64,000 nt of DNA from Anaerolineae bacterium (GTDB taxonomy: Bacteria > Chloroflexota > Anaerolineae > DUEN01), in the NCBI GenBank assembly GCA_025060615.1, contig JANXBS010000021.1, forward strand, positions 1 to 64,000, written 5' to 3'. Below, piece after piece: positions 51,722 to 60,979 of the stretch. A program made the position numbers and the translations under genes. Each line of letters starts with the position of its first letter. Position 1 is the stretch's first letter. A model generated the notes under the pieces. That model had not been told where the DNA came from and did not search any database. It saw nothing but the letters and a program-made list of their open reading frames with translations.

Positions 51722-51745
51722 GGGCACGACTCCGCCGTGCCCCTA
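51719..51745. terminator. Bidirectional hairpin between convergent genes
   Basis: TAGGGGCACG (51719-51728) pairs perfectly with CGTGCCCCTA (51736-51745). It includes the rpiB stop codon and ends 4 nt before the rhamnosidase stop. No T-run, but it could stop transcription from both sides. Confidence 0.6.
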
Positions 51746-51749
51746 CTGC

Positions 51750-54416
51750 TTACATCCTCACTGCGAACGCGTATGTCCCGGCGCTGACCTCGCATACTAC
51801 ACGCCCTCGAGCGGTCCTTATATATGAGATCCCTTCCGCCTCTCGCAAGGGTTTTCCGCTCTCTGTCACACGGGCCGCCGATGCAGCAGGGATATACACA
51901 GTGGCCTGGGTGTTAGCGGGGATTTGGATATTCAGCTCGAACTGTTCTGGGGTAATCCGCCATTCGCTCACGATCGGCCCATGGATGGACTCGTAGATAG
52001 CCTTCACGTAGTTCAGCTCACCCTCAGGCTTGCCAGGGCGTGGATGGATGACGATCTTCCTGTATCCCGCACTGTCGGGAGCGACGTCAATGCCGGCCAA
52101 GTAGCGGAACAGCCACTCTCCGACTGAGCCAAAGGCGAAATGGTTGCGCGAGTTCATCTCGGGGCCCATCGTATCGCTGTTCCAACGCTCCCAGATGGTG
52201 GTCGCGCCCTTCTCGATCATGTATCCCCATGACGGATAGTCCCGGTTCAACAACAAACGTTGCGCCACCTCGTCGTATCCGTTCTCGCTCAACGCCGGCA
52301 GCAGCCATTTGGTGCCGACGAAGCCGGTAGAAAGATGCCAACCGCGGCGCTCGATGTCAGCTACGAGGTCCCGGGCCACCGAGGCCCGCGCGCGAGGGGG
52401 CACAACACCCATCCCCAATACCAGCGCGTTGATGGTCTGCGTCGCCCGGTCGTAATGGTCGTCTTTCAGGTAGTGGGCGTTAAAGGCGCGTCGGACGCGG
52501 TTTGCAATCGCTTGATACTTCTGGGCGGCGTGCTCCCGTCCAAGGATACGGGCCGCCTGTGCCACCAGGCTCGCCGAGTAGAAGAAGTAAAGGGTGGCCA
52601 GCATCGTCTTGTCGGTCACGCTATCGGCGGGAACCCAGTCACCGTAATCGTTGCCGCGGCAGCTCACCCAGAGGCCGCTGGGGTTGTTGGCATCCAGGTA
52701 GTCCACATAGCGCGCCATGGAATCAAAATGCCGCTCCAGCAGGCGGGTATCGCCGTAACACTGGTAGACGGTCCACGGCACGATCACGCCTGCGTCCATC
52801 CACGCCGGTGCGCCGGCGGGCGGCAGGGCGCCTGAGGCGCTGACGTATGGGGACACATCGGCGTACGCGCCGTTGGGAAGTTGCGAGTCGGCCATATCCC
52901 GCACGAACTTGGTGAGGAACGCCGCCATGTCCATGTTTATACAGGCCGTCCGCACGAAGATCTGCGCGTCGCCCATCCACCCTAGCCGCTCGTCCCGTTG
53001 AGGACAGTCGGTTAGCACGCTGTGCATGTTACCGCGCTGGCCCCATACGATGTTCTGGTACAGTCGGTTAACCATCTCGCTCGAGGTGACGAGGTTGGCG
53101 CTGCGAGGTGCATCGCTATGCACCACCAGCCCTGTGATCGCGTCGAGATTAGGTTGGCCAGGAAAGCCCGTGACCTCTACGTACCGAAAGCCGTGATATG
53201 TGAAGTGCGGGACAAACGTTTCAACCCCCTCGCCCTTCGCGATATAAGTGTCCGTGGCGTTCGCCTTGCGCAAGTTGTCCACGTAGATCGTGCCATCCGG
53301 GTTCAGCACCTCGGCGTGGCGTAGCTGAATCGCTGTGCCCGTTGGGGCTGATACGCGCAGGCGGCAGAACCCGACCATGTTCTGACCCAGATCGAACACG
53401 TACACGCCGGGCGCCGGCTCGCTCATTGAGATAGGCTTGAGCTCCTGAGTGATGCGGATCGGCGGATGCATCTGAGCATTGCGAGCGATCCCAGGGTCCG
53501 CGAACACCTCCACCGGCTGCCAAGCGTCGTCGGCGAAGCCGGCCCGATCCCATCCGGGCATCTCCATCCGGGCATCATACCACTCGCCTGCGTACAGGCC
53601 GGAGTAACGGATGGGCCCCTGGTTCGTCGCCTTCCACGAGCCGTCAGACACCACGCGCTGAACCGATCCATCCTCCAGCTCGATCTCGAGCTGAGCCAGC
53701 AGCCGGGCTGGCGGCTCGCCGAAGTTGTTGCGTTGCAATTGCCAACCTAACTCGCCGATATACCAGCCGTCGCCTAAGATCGCGCCGATGACGTTCTCTC
53801 CCGTTGTGAGCATGCCTGTGACATCGTAGGTTTGGTACAGAACACGGCGGCGATAGTTCGTCCACTCCGGCGCCAGGATGTGATCGCCCACGCGCTGGCC
53901 ATTGAGACGGAGCTCATATACCCCTAACGCAGTCGCGTACAGGCGAGCGCGCCGCACCGGCTTCTCCAGCGTGAAGGATTTGCGCAGGTAAGCGCACGGC
54001 GGCGGGACCGTTTCATCACGAAGACCGATCCATTCGGCGGCCCAGTCGTCGGCGGAGAGCAGCCCCATCTCCCACCAGTGCGCTTCGCTCCAGGGCGAGG
54101 GCTGGTCGTGTAGGTCCCACGTGCGCACCTTCCAGTAGCACCGTTGTCGAGAGTGAAGCGGCACGCCGGCGTATTCGATGTGGATGTTCTGATTCGAAGC
54201 GACTTTCCCGCTGTCCCACAGGTCACCCTGATCCTGGGCCAGGGCTTCAACCGAGGAGGCGACGAGGACTTGATAGGCTGTCTGTCTGGCCCCCCGACGA
54301 GGGTCATTCACCTGCCAGGATAGGCGAGGATGCGTTTCCTCGATTCCCAGCGGGTTCTCGAGGTACTCGCATCGGAGCCGCTGCGGCGGTAACGGCGCAG
54401 TGACGTGGTGCGTCAT
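51750..54416 (-). CDS. Alpha-L-rhamnosidase (GH78)
   Basis: The 888-residue enzyme removes terminal L-rhamnose from glycosides or polysaccharides. It has N-terminal beta modules (RLRCEYLENPLGIEETHPRLSWQV), a GH78-type carbohydrate-binding part (VYELRLNGQRVGDHILAPEWTNY), a linker, and the (alpha/alpha)6 catalytic barrel with TDCPQRDERLGWMGDAQIF (general acid region) and FAFGSVGEWLFRYLAGI (base Glu). No signal peptide is visible, so it is probably cytoplasmic. AAGGAGGTCATC precedes the ATG. It has its own promoter, divergent from the SDH-protease gene. Confidence 0.9.
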   Translation of the reverse strand: MTHHVTAPLPPQRLRCEYLENPLGIEETHPRLSWQVNDPRRGARQTAYQVLVASSVEALAQDQGDLWDSGKVASNQNIHIEYAGVPLHSRQRCYWKVRTWDLHDQPSPWSEAHWWEMGLLSADDWAAEWIGLRDETVPPPCAYLRKSFTLEKPVRRARLYATALGVYELRLNGQRVGDHILAPEWTNYRRRVLYQTYDVTGMLTTGENVIGAILGDGWYIGELGWQLQRNNFGEPPARLLAQLEIELEDGSVQRVVSDGSWKATNQGPIRYSGLYAGEWYDARMEMPGWDRAGFADDAWQPVEVFADPGIARNAQMHPPIRITQELKPISMSEPAPGVYVFDLGQNMVGFCRLRVSAPTGTAIQLRHAEVLNPDGTIYVDNLRKANATDTYIAKGEGVETFVPHFTYHGFRYVEVTGFPGQPNLDAITGLVVHSDAPRSANLVTSSEMVNRLYQNIVWGQRGNMHSVLTDCPQRDERLGWMGDAQIFVRTACINMDMAAFLTKFVRDMADSQLPNGAYADVSPYVSASGALPPAGAPAWMDAGVIVPWTVYQCYGDTRLLERHFDSMARYVDYLDANNPSGLWVSCRGNDYGDWVPADSVTDKTMLATLYFFYSASLVAQAARILGREHAAQKYQAIANRVRRAFNAHYLKDDHYDRATQTINALVLGMGVVPPRARASVARDLVADIERRGWHLSTGFVGTKWLLPALSENGYDEVAQRLLLNRDYPSWGYMIEKGATTIWERWNSDTMGPEMNSRNHFAFGSVGEWLFRYLAGIDVAPDSAGYRKIVIHPRPGKPEGELNYVKAIYESIHGPIVSEWRITPEQFELNIQIPANTQATVYIPAASAARVTESGKPLREAEGISYIRTARGRVVCEVSAGTYAFAVRM

Positions 54417-54471
54417 GATGACCTCCTTGGATAGATCTTAAAGGCGTGTCCTCGGAACCGGCAACGTGTAT

Positions 54472-54500
54472 ATTGTCGAACGCGGGCGCTGGTTTGTCAA
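54472..54500 (-). promoter_or_regulatory. Promoter of the rhamnosidase
   Basis: TTGACA (54500-54495), 17 nt, GACAAT (54477-54472). It lies back to back, 4 nt away, from the plus-strand promoter at 54505. Confidence 0.6.
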
Positions 54501-54504
54501 ACGG

Positions 54505-54534
54505 TTGCGATCTTCCGCTGTTTTGCGGTACAAT
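54505..54534 (+). promoter_or_regulatory. Promoter of the SDH-type protease operon
   Basis: TTGCGA (54505-54510), an 18-nt spacer and TACAAT (54529-54534), 44 nt before the GTG start. Confidence 0.55.
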
Positions 54535-54577
54535 GCCTGCACATCAGCCTGAACTTGCCACTTGGAGGAGGTGCCCT

Positions 54578-55432
54578 GTGGACTTCTTCAGCATTCTCTG
54601 GCTCTTCATCATCATCGCTAGTATACAACCCATTTTGCGACAGCGGTACCTGGAGGCGATGCGGCAGCGCGTCATCTACTCCATCGAGCGGAAGCGCGGG
54701 TCCCGAGTGATCACCATGCTACATCGGCAGGAGACGATGAGCTTCCTCGGCTTCCCGGTGACCCGTTACATTGACATCGAGGACAGCGAGCAGGTGCTGC
54801 GGGCGATCCGTCTAACCCCAGATGACATGCCGATTGACCTGATCCTACACACGCCCGGTGGCCTGGTGCTGGCAGCTGAGCAGATCGCTCACGCGCTGGT
54901 GCGGCACAAGGGGAAGGTGACTGTCTTCGTTCCTCACTATGCGATGTCAGGTGGAACGCTCATCGCACTGGCGGCGGACGAGATCGTGATGGACGAAAAC
55001 GCCGTGTTGGGGCCGGTAGATCCTCAGCTAGGACAGGCGGCCGCCGCCTCCATCTTGCGTGTCTTAGAGATGAAGGATGTCAACGAGATTGATGACCAGA
55101 CGCTGATTATGGCCGATCTAGCTCAAAAAGCCCTCCGTCAAGTGCGTAACACGGTGCAAGAGGTGCTGATCGCCAACGGCATGGACTCGGCTAAGGCTGA
55201 AAAGATCGCCGATGTGCTCAGCAGCGGCACTTGGACCCATGATTACCCCATCTCCTGTGAAGAGGCCCGGGCGCTAGGATTGCCTGTGAGCACGGAGATG
55301 CTACCTGAGGTCTACACACTAATGGATCTGTACCCGCAGCCGACGCAGCGCCGTCCATCCGTCCAATATATCCCGCTCCCCTATGAGCGACGGGAAGATG
55401 GAGGCCGTCCCCGGCGAGGAGGTGGCTTATGA
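54578..55432 (+). CDS. SDH-type (ClpP-class) membrane serine protease
   Basis: The 284-residue protein belongs to the serine dehydrogenase proteinase group related to SppA. A short N-terminal membrane segment (DFFSILWLFIIIASIQPIL) anchors it. The ClpP/crotonase fold shows LILHTPGGLVLAAEQIAHAL and the nucleophile region VPHYAMSGGTLIALAADEIVM, followed by ENAVLGPVDPQLG. The GTG at 54578 follows GGAGGAGGTG. The C-terminus is Arg/Gly-rich. The stop overlaps the rhomboid start (ATGA), linking two membrane proteases. Confidence 0.83.
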   Translation: MDFFSILWLFIIIASIQPILRQRYLEAMRQRVIYSIERKRGSRVITMLHRQETMSFLGFPVTRYIDIEDSEQVLRAIRLTPDDMPIDLILHTPGGLVLAAEQIAHALVRHKGKVTVFVPHYAMSGGTLIALAADEIVMDENAVLGPVDPQLGQAAAASILRVLEMKDVNEIDDQTLIMADLAQKALRQVRNTVQEVLIANGMDSAKAEKIADVLSSGTWTHDYPISCEEARALGLPVSTEMLPEVYTLMDLYPQPTQRRPSVQYIPLPYERREDGGRPRRGGGL

Positions 55433-56130
55433 TCCCTTTGGGGGATAGCACACCTCGGCGTAGCGTGCCGTTTATCACGTATGCGCTGATCGCGGCGAAT
55501 ATCTTTCTGTTCCTGGTGGAGTTGGCCCAAGGGCCAAGACTACAACGTTTCATCTACCAGTGGGGGGCTGTGCCCGCTCGGATAGAGCGCTGGCCTGAGA
55601 ACCCAATGGTGCTGGTCACCCTGGTTACTAGCATGTTCCTCCATGGCGGATGGCTTCACCTGATCGGAAACATGATCTACCTGTGGATCTTCGGCGATAA
55701 CGTCGAGGATCGTCTGGGCTCCATTCGCTATCTCCTGTTCTATCTGATCGGTGGCATTGCCGCTGGCACGCTTCAAGTGTTGTTCACTCCGGGCAGCGAC
55801 GTGCCGGCTATCGGCGCAAGCGGCGCGGTGGCTGCAGTGTTGGGGGCTTATCTGGTCTTCTTCCCGGCTGGACGGGTCTTGGTCGGCGTGCCGCTCTTCT
55901 TCTGGTTTGAGGTGTTCACCGTGCCGGCCATCTTTGCGTTAGGCTTTTGGTTCATCGTACAATTCTTTAACGGGTTGCTCTCGCTGGCTGTAGGACCGGC
56001 GGCGTTCACGGGCGGTGTGGCGTGGTGGGCTCACGTAGGCGGGTTCGTGGCCGGTATGATTTTAGGGCCTATCCTGCGGCCTCGCTGGCGGCGCCGGCCG
56101 CCCTGGGTGTACATATACTATTACCGCTAA
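55429..56130 (+). CDS. Rhomboid intramembrane serine protease
   Basis: The 233-residue protease cuts membrane-embedded substrates. SVPFITYALIAANIFLFLVE is the first helix; MFLHGGWLHLIGNMIYLWIFGDNVEDRLG the conserved HGGWxHLxxNM segment; PAIGASGAVAAVLGAY the Ser of GxSG; and WWAHVGGFVAGMILG the His. Six membrane helices fit the basic bacterial type. It overlaps the SDH protease gene by 4 nt. Confidence 0.9.
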   Translation: MIPLGDSTPRRSVPFITYALIAANIFLFLVELAQGPRLQRFIYQWGAVPARIERWPENPMVLVTLVTSMFLHGGWLHLIGNMIYLWIFGDNVEDRLGSIRYLLFYLIGGIAAGTLQVLFTPGSDVPAIGASGAVAAVLGAYLVFFPAGRVLVGVPLFFWFEVFTVPAIFALGFWFIVQFFNGLLSLAVGPAAFTGGVAWWAHVGGFVAGMILGPILRPRWRRRPPWVYIYYYR

Positions 56131-56170
56131 AAGATCGCCTACAGAGGCATTCCCTCCCAAGGAGGCTCGT

Positions 56171-56647
56171 GTGTTCGGGCAGCCAGATGTCGCTCATTCG
56201 GGGCAGGATTATGAGGTCTTAGCCAAGGTTCGCGATCGCTTGTATCGGTTCAATCCGATCCGCGAGGTGGGCGCGCCCGTGGGCATCGAAGTACGAGAAG
56301 GAGTGGTCACGCTCAGTGGATGGGTGAAGACCTTCTCTCACAAGAAGATGGCCGAACGATTGGCCGCCGAGACTGAGGGAGTGCGGGAGGTGCGCAATCA
56401 GCTCTTCTGCGATGATGAGCTGATCCCGGCAGTCGCGCGCGCCCTCGCTGAGGACCCGCGGACGGTTCACAATTTCCCAGGGGTACAGGTGGCCTCCTAT
56501 CTGGGCCATGTGATCCTGACCGGATTCGTGGCCAATCAGGAGGAGTGGGATATCGCAGATGACGTGGTGGCACACGTGCCCGGCGTGCGCAGCGTGGACA
56601 ACCGCTTGCACATTGCGCCGGCGGAGCTGGAACGGCTGCAAAGGTGA
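56171..56647 (+). CDS. Double BON-domain protein
   Basis: A 158-residue protein with two BON modules: IEVREGVVTLSGWVKTFSHKKMAERLAAETEGVREVRNQL (40-85) and VQVASYLGHVILTGFVANQEEWDIADDVVAHVPGVRSVDNRL (105-150). BON domains bind membranes or lipids. There is no signal peptide in this frame, so it may act in the cytoplasm. The GTG at 56171 has AAGGAGG upstream. It follows the rhomboid gene after 40 nt. Confidence 0.78.
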   Translation: MFGQPDVAHSGQDYEVLAKVRDRLYRFNPIREVGAPVGIEVREGVVTLSGWVKTFSHKKMAERLAAETEGVREVRNQLFCDDELIPAVARALAEDPRTVHNFPGVQVASYLGHVILTGFVANQEEWDIADDVVAHVPGVRSVDNRLHIAPAELERLQR

Positions 56648-56659
56648 TCGGTGGAGATA

Positions 56660-58303
56660 TCAGGTCTCCGCCTCATTGCCAGGGGCACGATAGACGACCT
56701 GCCCCCCTAGGATAGTCACTTCAATCCGAGTCGATAGAATCTCCTCCGCTGGGCACGCCGTGATGTCCCGGGACAACACGACCATATCGGCCAGTTTGCC
56801 AGGCGTGAGCGTCCCTTTAATCGCCTCCTCACCGGAGGCATAGGCTGCGCCCAGGGTGTACGCCCGCACCGCCTCTATCACTGTGATCCGCTCCTGGGGC
56901 TGCCAGCCATTGGGGCCAGGGGTGCCATCGGGTCGGCGTCGCGTCACCGCCGCGTAGATGCCGGCCAACACGTCGAATGGCTCCACTGGCGCATCTGATC
57001 CGAATGCCAGGCGTGCTCCCGTATCCAGCAGGCTGCGCCAGGCATAAGCCAATCGGCAGCGCTCCGGCCCCCAAAAGCGCTCGGCGGCCAACATATCCGA
57101 TGTAGCGTGAACGGGCTGCATCGAGGCGATCACATCGAGCTGCGCCAGCCGGGGCAGGTCCGCCGGGTGAAGCACCTGGACATGCTCGATGCGATGGCGC
57201 AGGCGACGTCGGCTGTTTATCTCCTCATCCCGCCGTACGGCTTCCAGCACGTCCAAAATGTTGCGGTTGGCGCGATCGCCGATGGCGTGCACGCTGACTG
57301 ATAGCCCGGCGCGGCTAGCCTGCAAAGCCTGTTCCAGCATCTCCTTTTTGTCCATAACCGGTACACCGCGGTTGTCGGGTTCCCCGATGTAGGGCTCCAG
57401 CATATCAGCAGTACGGGAGCCCAGCGCGCCATCCATGAAGAACTTTACTCCGCCAATGCGTATCCATTCATCACCGAACCCCGACTGCACACCGGCCTGA
57501 ACAAAAGTCTCCAGGCGGGAGGCCGGCACGTGTTGGCAGACGCGCAGTCCCAGCTCCCCGGCGCGGCGTAGCTCCTGGAACGCCCGAAACGCCATCATGT
57601 CGTCAGTGTCATGGATTTCGTGGATGCTGGTCAGCCCAGCCGCCCAGGCCAGCGGTTGTGCCTCGCGTATGGCAGCAATCATCTCACTTAACGTCGGCGA
57701 GGGCACGGCGCGCTGAACCAATTGGACCGCGGATTCGGACAGGATGCCAGTGGGCTCGCCGGTGATCGGATCGCGTACGATACGGCCACCAGGTGGATCG
57801 GGGGTTTCCGCGGTCACGCCAGCCAGACGCAGCGCTAAGGTATTGACCCAGATCGAGTGATGATCGTGAGAGTGGAGCATGACCGGGTGTTGAGGAGCTA
57901 TCGCGTCCAGCATTTGGCGGGTGGGCCAGGCCGCGCCCGGCCAAGCGTTGCGATCAAACCCGCCGCCCAGAATCCACGTCCCTGGCGGAATCTGCGCGGC
58001 TTGCTCGGCGACCCTGGCCATCGCCTGTTCAGGCGAGGAGGCATCGGAGAGGTCCACTTGCTGCTGATGCAGCGCCCACCAAGCGAAGTGAATATGCGCA
58101 TCAATGAAGCCAGGGAAGACAGCCTCTCCACGTACGTTGAGGAGTTGGGTATGTTGATAGCGCAGATGCAGAATCTCGGAATCCGAGCCGACGGCTAGGA
58201 TCCGATCCCCGAGGGTGGCCACGGCTGTGGCAAACGGCAAGGCCGGGTCCATCGTGTACACACGGCCGTTGAAGAGGATCAAGTCGGCTTGACAGGGACT
58301 CAT
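56660..58303 (-). CDS. YtcJ-like amidohydrolase (family 3)
   Basis: A 547-residue metal-dependent hydrolase. NGRVYTMDPALPFATAVATLGDRILAVG is the N-terminal beta sandwich, VFPGFIDAHIHFAWW the metal HxH, HSHDHHSIWVN and GVKFFMDGALGSR later site residues, SVHAIGDRANRNILD a His, and LAFGSDAPVEPFDVLAG the Asp. Family members cleave amide, formyl or similar bonds; the substrate is unknown. It lies 18 nt after parB on the same strand, at the end of that operon. Confidence 0.85.
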   Translation of the reverse strand: MSPCQADLILFNGRVYTMDPALPFATAVATLGDRILAVGSDSEILHLRYQHTQLLNVRGEAVFPGFIDAHIHFAWWALHQQQVDLSDASSPEQAMARVAEQAAQIPPGTWILGGGFDRNAWPGAAWPTRQMLDAIAPQHPVMLHSHDHHSIWVNTLALRLAGVTAETPDPPGGRIVRDPITGEPTGILSESAVQLVQRAVPSPTLSEMIAAIREAQPLAWAAGLTSIHEIHDTDDMMAFRAFQELRRAGELGLRVCQHVPASRLETFVQAGVQSGFGDEWIRIGGVKFFMDGALGSRTADMLEPYIGEPDNRGVPVMDKKEMLEQALQASRAGLSVSVHAIGDRANRNILDVLEAVRRDEEINSRRRLRHRIEHVQVLHPADLPRLAQLDVIASMQPVHATSDMLAAERFWGPERCRLAYAWRSLLDTGARLAFGSDAPVEPFDVLAGIYAAVTRRRPDGTPGPNGWQPQERITVIEAVRAYTLGAAYASGEEAIKGTLTPGKLADMVVLSRDITACPAEEILSTRIEVTILGGQVVYRAPGNEAET

Positions 58304-58321
58304 TGGACTCTCTCCTAGCTC

Positions 58322-59197
58322 TTACCTTACCAGCCGCTCGTACAGCGCCTGAAGCTCCTCTTCCGAGTAGAAGTAGATCACCAGCCGGCCACCCTGTCCT
58401 GAGCGGGAGAGGCTCACTCGAGTACCTAACGCCATGCGTAGCTGCTCTTCGAGTGCCTGCGTCTCCAATGCCCATGGGGCGTCTTCTGGCTCCGGATCGG
58501 CTTCGACCTGGGCGGCTGTCAACATCCGCCGCACCAGCTCCTCCGTCTGGCGCACGTTGTATTTACGGCGAAGGACCAGATCGAGGGCGGTCACCTGCGA
58601 TGGTTCGTCCGGCAGGCCCAGCAGCGCACGGGCGTGGCCCTCGCTGATCTGGCCGGCCCCCAGCGCCTCCTTCACTGGCTCTGCCAGGTGGAGCAACCGC
58701 ACCGAGTTGGCCACTGCGGCTCGGCTTTTACCCACCCGGGCTGCTACCTGTTCCTGGGTCAGGCCAAACTCGTCCATCAGCGTGCGATACGCAGCCGCCT
58801 CTTCCAATGGGTTCAGATCGGCGCGCTGGATGTTCTCCACTAGGGCCAATTCTAGCATCGCCTGAGGTGTGGCCTCTCGTATGATTACAGGCACCTCATC
58901 TAGCCCGGCCAGTTTAGCCGCTCGCCAGCGACGCTCTCCCGCAATTAACGTGTAAGCCACATCGGCGCCGAGCGGTGCCCTGGTGACGATCAGCGGCTGG
59001 ATCAGCCCATGCTCACGGATGGATGCGGCCAACTCGGCCAGCATGCCCGGATCGAGAGAGTGGCGGGGTTGACGTGGATTGGGGCCGATAGCGTCGATCG
59101 GCACCTGGATCACACCGGTTTCCGTCAAATCCGCTGAAGTAGAAGTGAAGCCGATCAGGGCATTCAGGCCTCGTCCCAGGCCACGCTTTGCGCTCAT
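58322..59197 (-). CDS. parB: Chromosome partitioning protein ParB
   Basis: The 291-residue CTP-dependent DNA clamp starts MSAKRGLGRGLNALIG, has IGPNPRQPRHSL, the arginine-rich GERRWRAAKLAGLDEVPVII of the CTP site, ALVENIQRADLNPLEEA, then the helix-turn-helix LTQEQVAARVGKSRAAVANSVRLL, which reads parS. The C-terminal dimer segment closes the protein. It overlaps parA by 4 nt. I found no parS consensus (TGTTTCACGTGAAACA) in the window. Confidence 0.92.
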   Translation of the reverse strand: MSAKRGLGRGLNALIGFTSTSADLTETGVIQVPIDAIGPNPRQPRHSLDPGMLAELAASIREHGLIQPLIVTRAPLGADVAYTLIAGERRWRAAKLAGLDEVPVIIREATPQAMLELALVENIQRADLNPLEEAAAYRTLMDEFGLTQEQVAARVGKSRAAVANSVRLLHLAEPVKEALGAGQISEGHARALLGLPDEPSQVTALDLVLRRKYNVRQTEELVRRMLTAAQVEADPEPEDAPWALETQALEEQLRMALGTRVSLSRSGQGGRLVIYFYSEEELQALYERLVR

Positions 59198-60024
59198 CGT
59201 TCACCTCCCTGTGACAGCACTTCGGGGGACGTCGGCAAAGATTCACAGGTGTCTAACCGGCCAGCGCGAGCGAGGATCTCCTGAGTTAAGGCTGCATAGG
59301 CGATTGCGCCGGCAGAGCTGGGAGCATACGTCAGGATCGGCTCGCCATAGCTGGGGGCCTCTCCTAAACGCACGTTGCGAGGGATCACCGTAGCAAAGGT
59401 TTGCTGTGGGAAGTGGCGGCGCATTTCGTCCACTACTTGCTGGGAAAGGTTCGTGCGGGCATCGTACATGGTCAGGACCATACCGGCGATACGCAATTGC
59501 GGATTGAGCCGTTCGCGCACTAACCGGATGGTCTCTAGAAGCCTGGTCAGCCCCTCTAAGGCCAGGTACTCACATTGCACGGGGATGATCACGCCGTCCT
59601 GCGCTGCGACGAGCCCGTTAACCGTCAGAAGTCCTAAGCTGGGCGGGCTGTCTATCAGGATGAAATCGAAACCGGCCATGACGGGTGACAGCGCCCTGGC
59701 CAGCAATCGCTCTCGGCCTGCGATCTCCACCATTTCCACCTCTGCGCCAGCCAACGCCGGTGTAGCAGGGGCCACCATCAGGCGAGGGCGCTTTGTTGAG
59801 ACGATCACCTCGGCTAAGGATGTGTCGCCCATCAACGCGTGATAGACTGAACGCGCAGAATGCGAGAGGACGATCCCTAGGCTGCTAGTGGCATTTGCTT
59901 GCGGGTCTATGTCCACCAGCAGGACGCGATAGCCGGCAGCGGCCAGATAAGCGCCCACGTTAACAACAGTGGTGGTCTTGCCCACACCCCCCTTTTGGTT
60001 GGCAAAAGCGTAGATAGTGGTCAT
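59194..60024 (-). CDS. parA: Chromosome partitioning ATPase ParA/Soj
   Basis: The 276-residue ATPase shows IYAFANQKGGVGKTTTVVNVGAYLA (deviant Walker A), LLVDIDPQANATSSLG (A'), FILIDSPPSLGLLTVNGL (Walker B), and IIPVQCEYLALEGLTRLLETI. It drives origin segregation together with ParB. It overlaps the pfkB-like gene upstream and parB downstream by 4 nt each. Confidence 0.92.
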   Translation of the reverse strand: MTTIYAFANQKGGVGKTTTVVNVGAYLAAAGYRVLLVDIDPQANATSSLGIVLSHSARSVYHALMGDTSLAEVIVSTKRPRLMVAPATPALAGAEVEMVEIAGRERLLARALSPVMAGFDFILIDSPPSLGLLTVNGLVAAQDGVIIPVQCEYLALEGLTRLLETIRLVRERLNPQLRIAGMVLTMYDARTNLSQQVVDEMRRHFPQQTFATVIPRNVRLGEAPSYGEPILTYAPSSAGAIAYAALTQEILARAGRLDTCESLPTSPEVLSQGGER

Positions 60025-60848
60025 ATGGGATGTTGAGCTAGCCAGGTTTCCACCATTTCACGCGTCGGGATGCCGGTCACACCAGGGGCTTCCACGGAGA
60101 AAGAGGCAACGACATTTGCAAAGCGGGCAGAGAGCAGCGGATCACCCGTTTCCTCCAGTCGGATGAGAAAAGCAGCCGTAAAGACATCGCCGGCCCCGGT
60201 GGGGTCCACCTCATTGGCCGGCCGCGGTGGGATCGGATAAGCCTCCCCGCGCCAATATACCGTGCAGCCCCGCCAGGCAGCAGTCAGTACCACGATCTCA
60301 GTATGTTTTTTGTATTCTTCTAGCGGGGAGAAATCCCCACCCAGGTCCTCCTCGCTTAACACCAGGACGCGAACGGCCTTCAAGATGGACTCGGCCTGGT
60401 CCCATCGCTGGGGGTAAACGCGCCCAGAGCTATCCCAGCGGCGTAGCCATCCTTGAGGAACGACTCCCACCAGCGAGTGGGGGAAGGCCGCTGCCAGACC
60501 TGGGTCCACTTCCTGTGCGACTGGCCCCAATAGGACGATACGTGGGCGAAGCCACTGCGGTGGGACATCGGCGACGGTAATAGGAGCGGCCACGTCGCTC
60601 ACGAATTGCAGACGGTGGCCACCTTGGTAGATGTTGCGAAAGGTGGTGGTGCTAGTGGAGGGGAGCACCCGCACCTCTATGCCGTGATAAAGCCCATTTT
60701 GCGAGACGAAGGGCTCAGACCGAGTCAAGACGGCGGTTCGCCGGCCCAAACGATGGGCGGTGAGGGAGGCATACGTCGCCGTACCACCGAGGGTAAAGCC
60801 CTCTGGCTGTAGATCCTTGGTGATATGCCCAATCACAAGAAAATCCAC
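60021..60848 (-). CDS. PfkB-family carbohydrate kinase
   Basis: A 275-residue ribokinase-fold sugar or nucleoside kinase. It starts MDFLVIGHITKDLQPEGFTLGGTATYASLTAHRLG and has the second signature VDPTGAGDVFTAAFLIRL, with the catalytic Asp of GAGD. It is slightly short for the family (about 300). The protein is the first gene of the parA-parB operon; why a small-molecule kinase is translationally coupled to parA is unknown. Confidence 0.85.
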   Translation of the reverse strand: MDFLVIGHITKDLQPEGFTLGGTATYASLTAHRLGRRTAVLTRSEPFVSQNGLYHGIEVRVLPSTSTTTFRNIYQGGHRLQFVSDVAAPITVADVPPQWLRPRIVLLGPVAQEVDPGLAAAFPHSLVGVVPQGWLRRWDSSGRVYPQRWDQAESILKAVRVLVLSEEDLGGDFSPLEEYKKHTEIVVLTAAWRGCTVYWRGEAYPIPPRPANEVDPTGAGDVFTAAFLIRLEETGDPLLSARFANVVASFSVEAPGVTGIPTREMVETWLAQHPI

Positions 60849-60892
60849 AGGTGTGTTTCCCTTTCATGCGTTGGCTGTTTTATCGCAGACGC

Positions 60893-60921
60893 ATTGTAGC
60901 ATGTTATCGAGCGGTTGCCAA
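60893..60921 (-). promoter_or_regulatory. Promoter of the pfkB-parA-parB operon
   Basis: TTGGCA (60921-60916), 17 nt and TACAAT (60898-60893), about 45 nt before the first start codon. Confidence 0.7.
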
Positions 60922-60979
60922 AGACCATTTGGATGGCTTGGCTACCTGGCCTGTTCCGCTAGTTTAGTGCTTGGCTCGT

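Noticed and set aside
58322-60921. parS site near parAB
   Set aside because: No 16-bp match to TGTTTCACGTGAAACA or close variants; only unrelated TTTCACG fragments.
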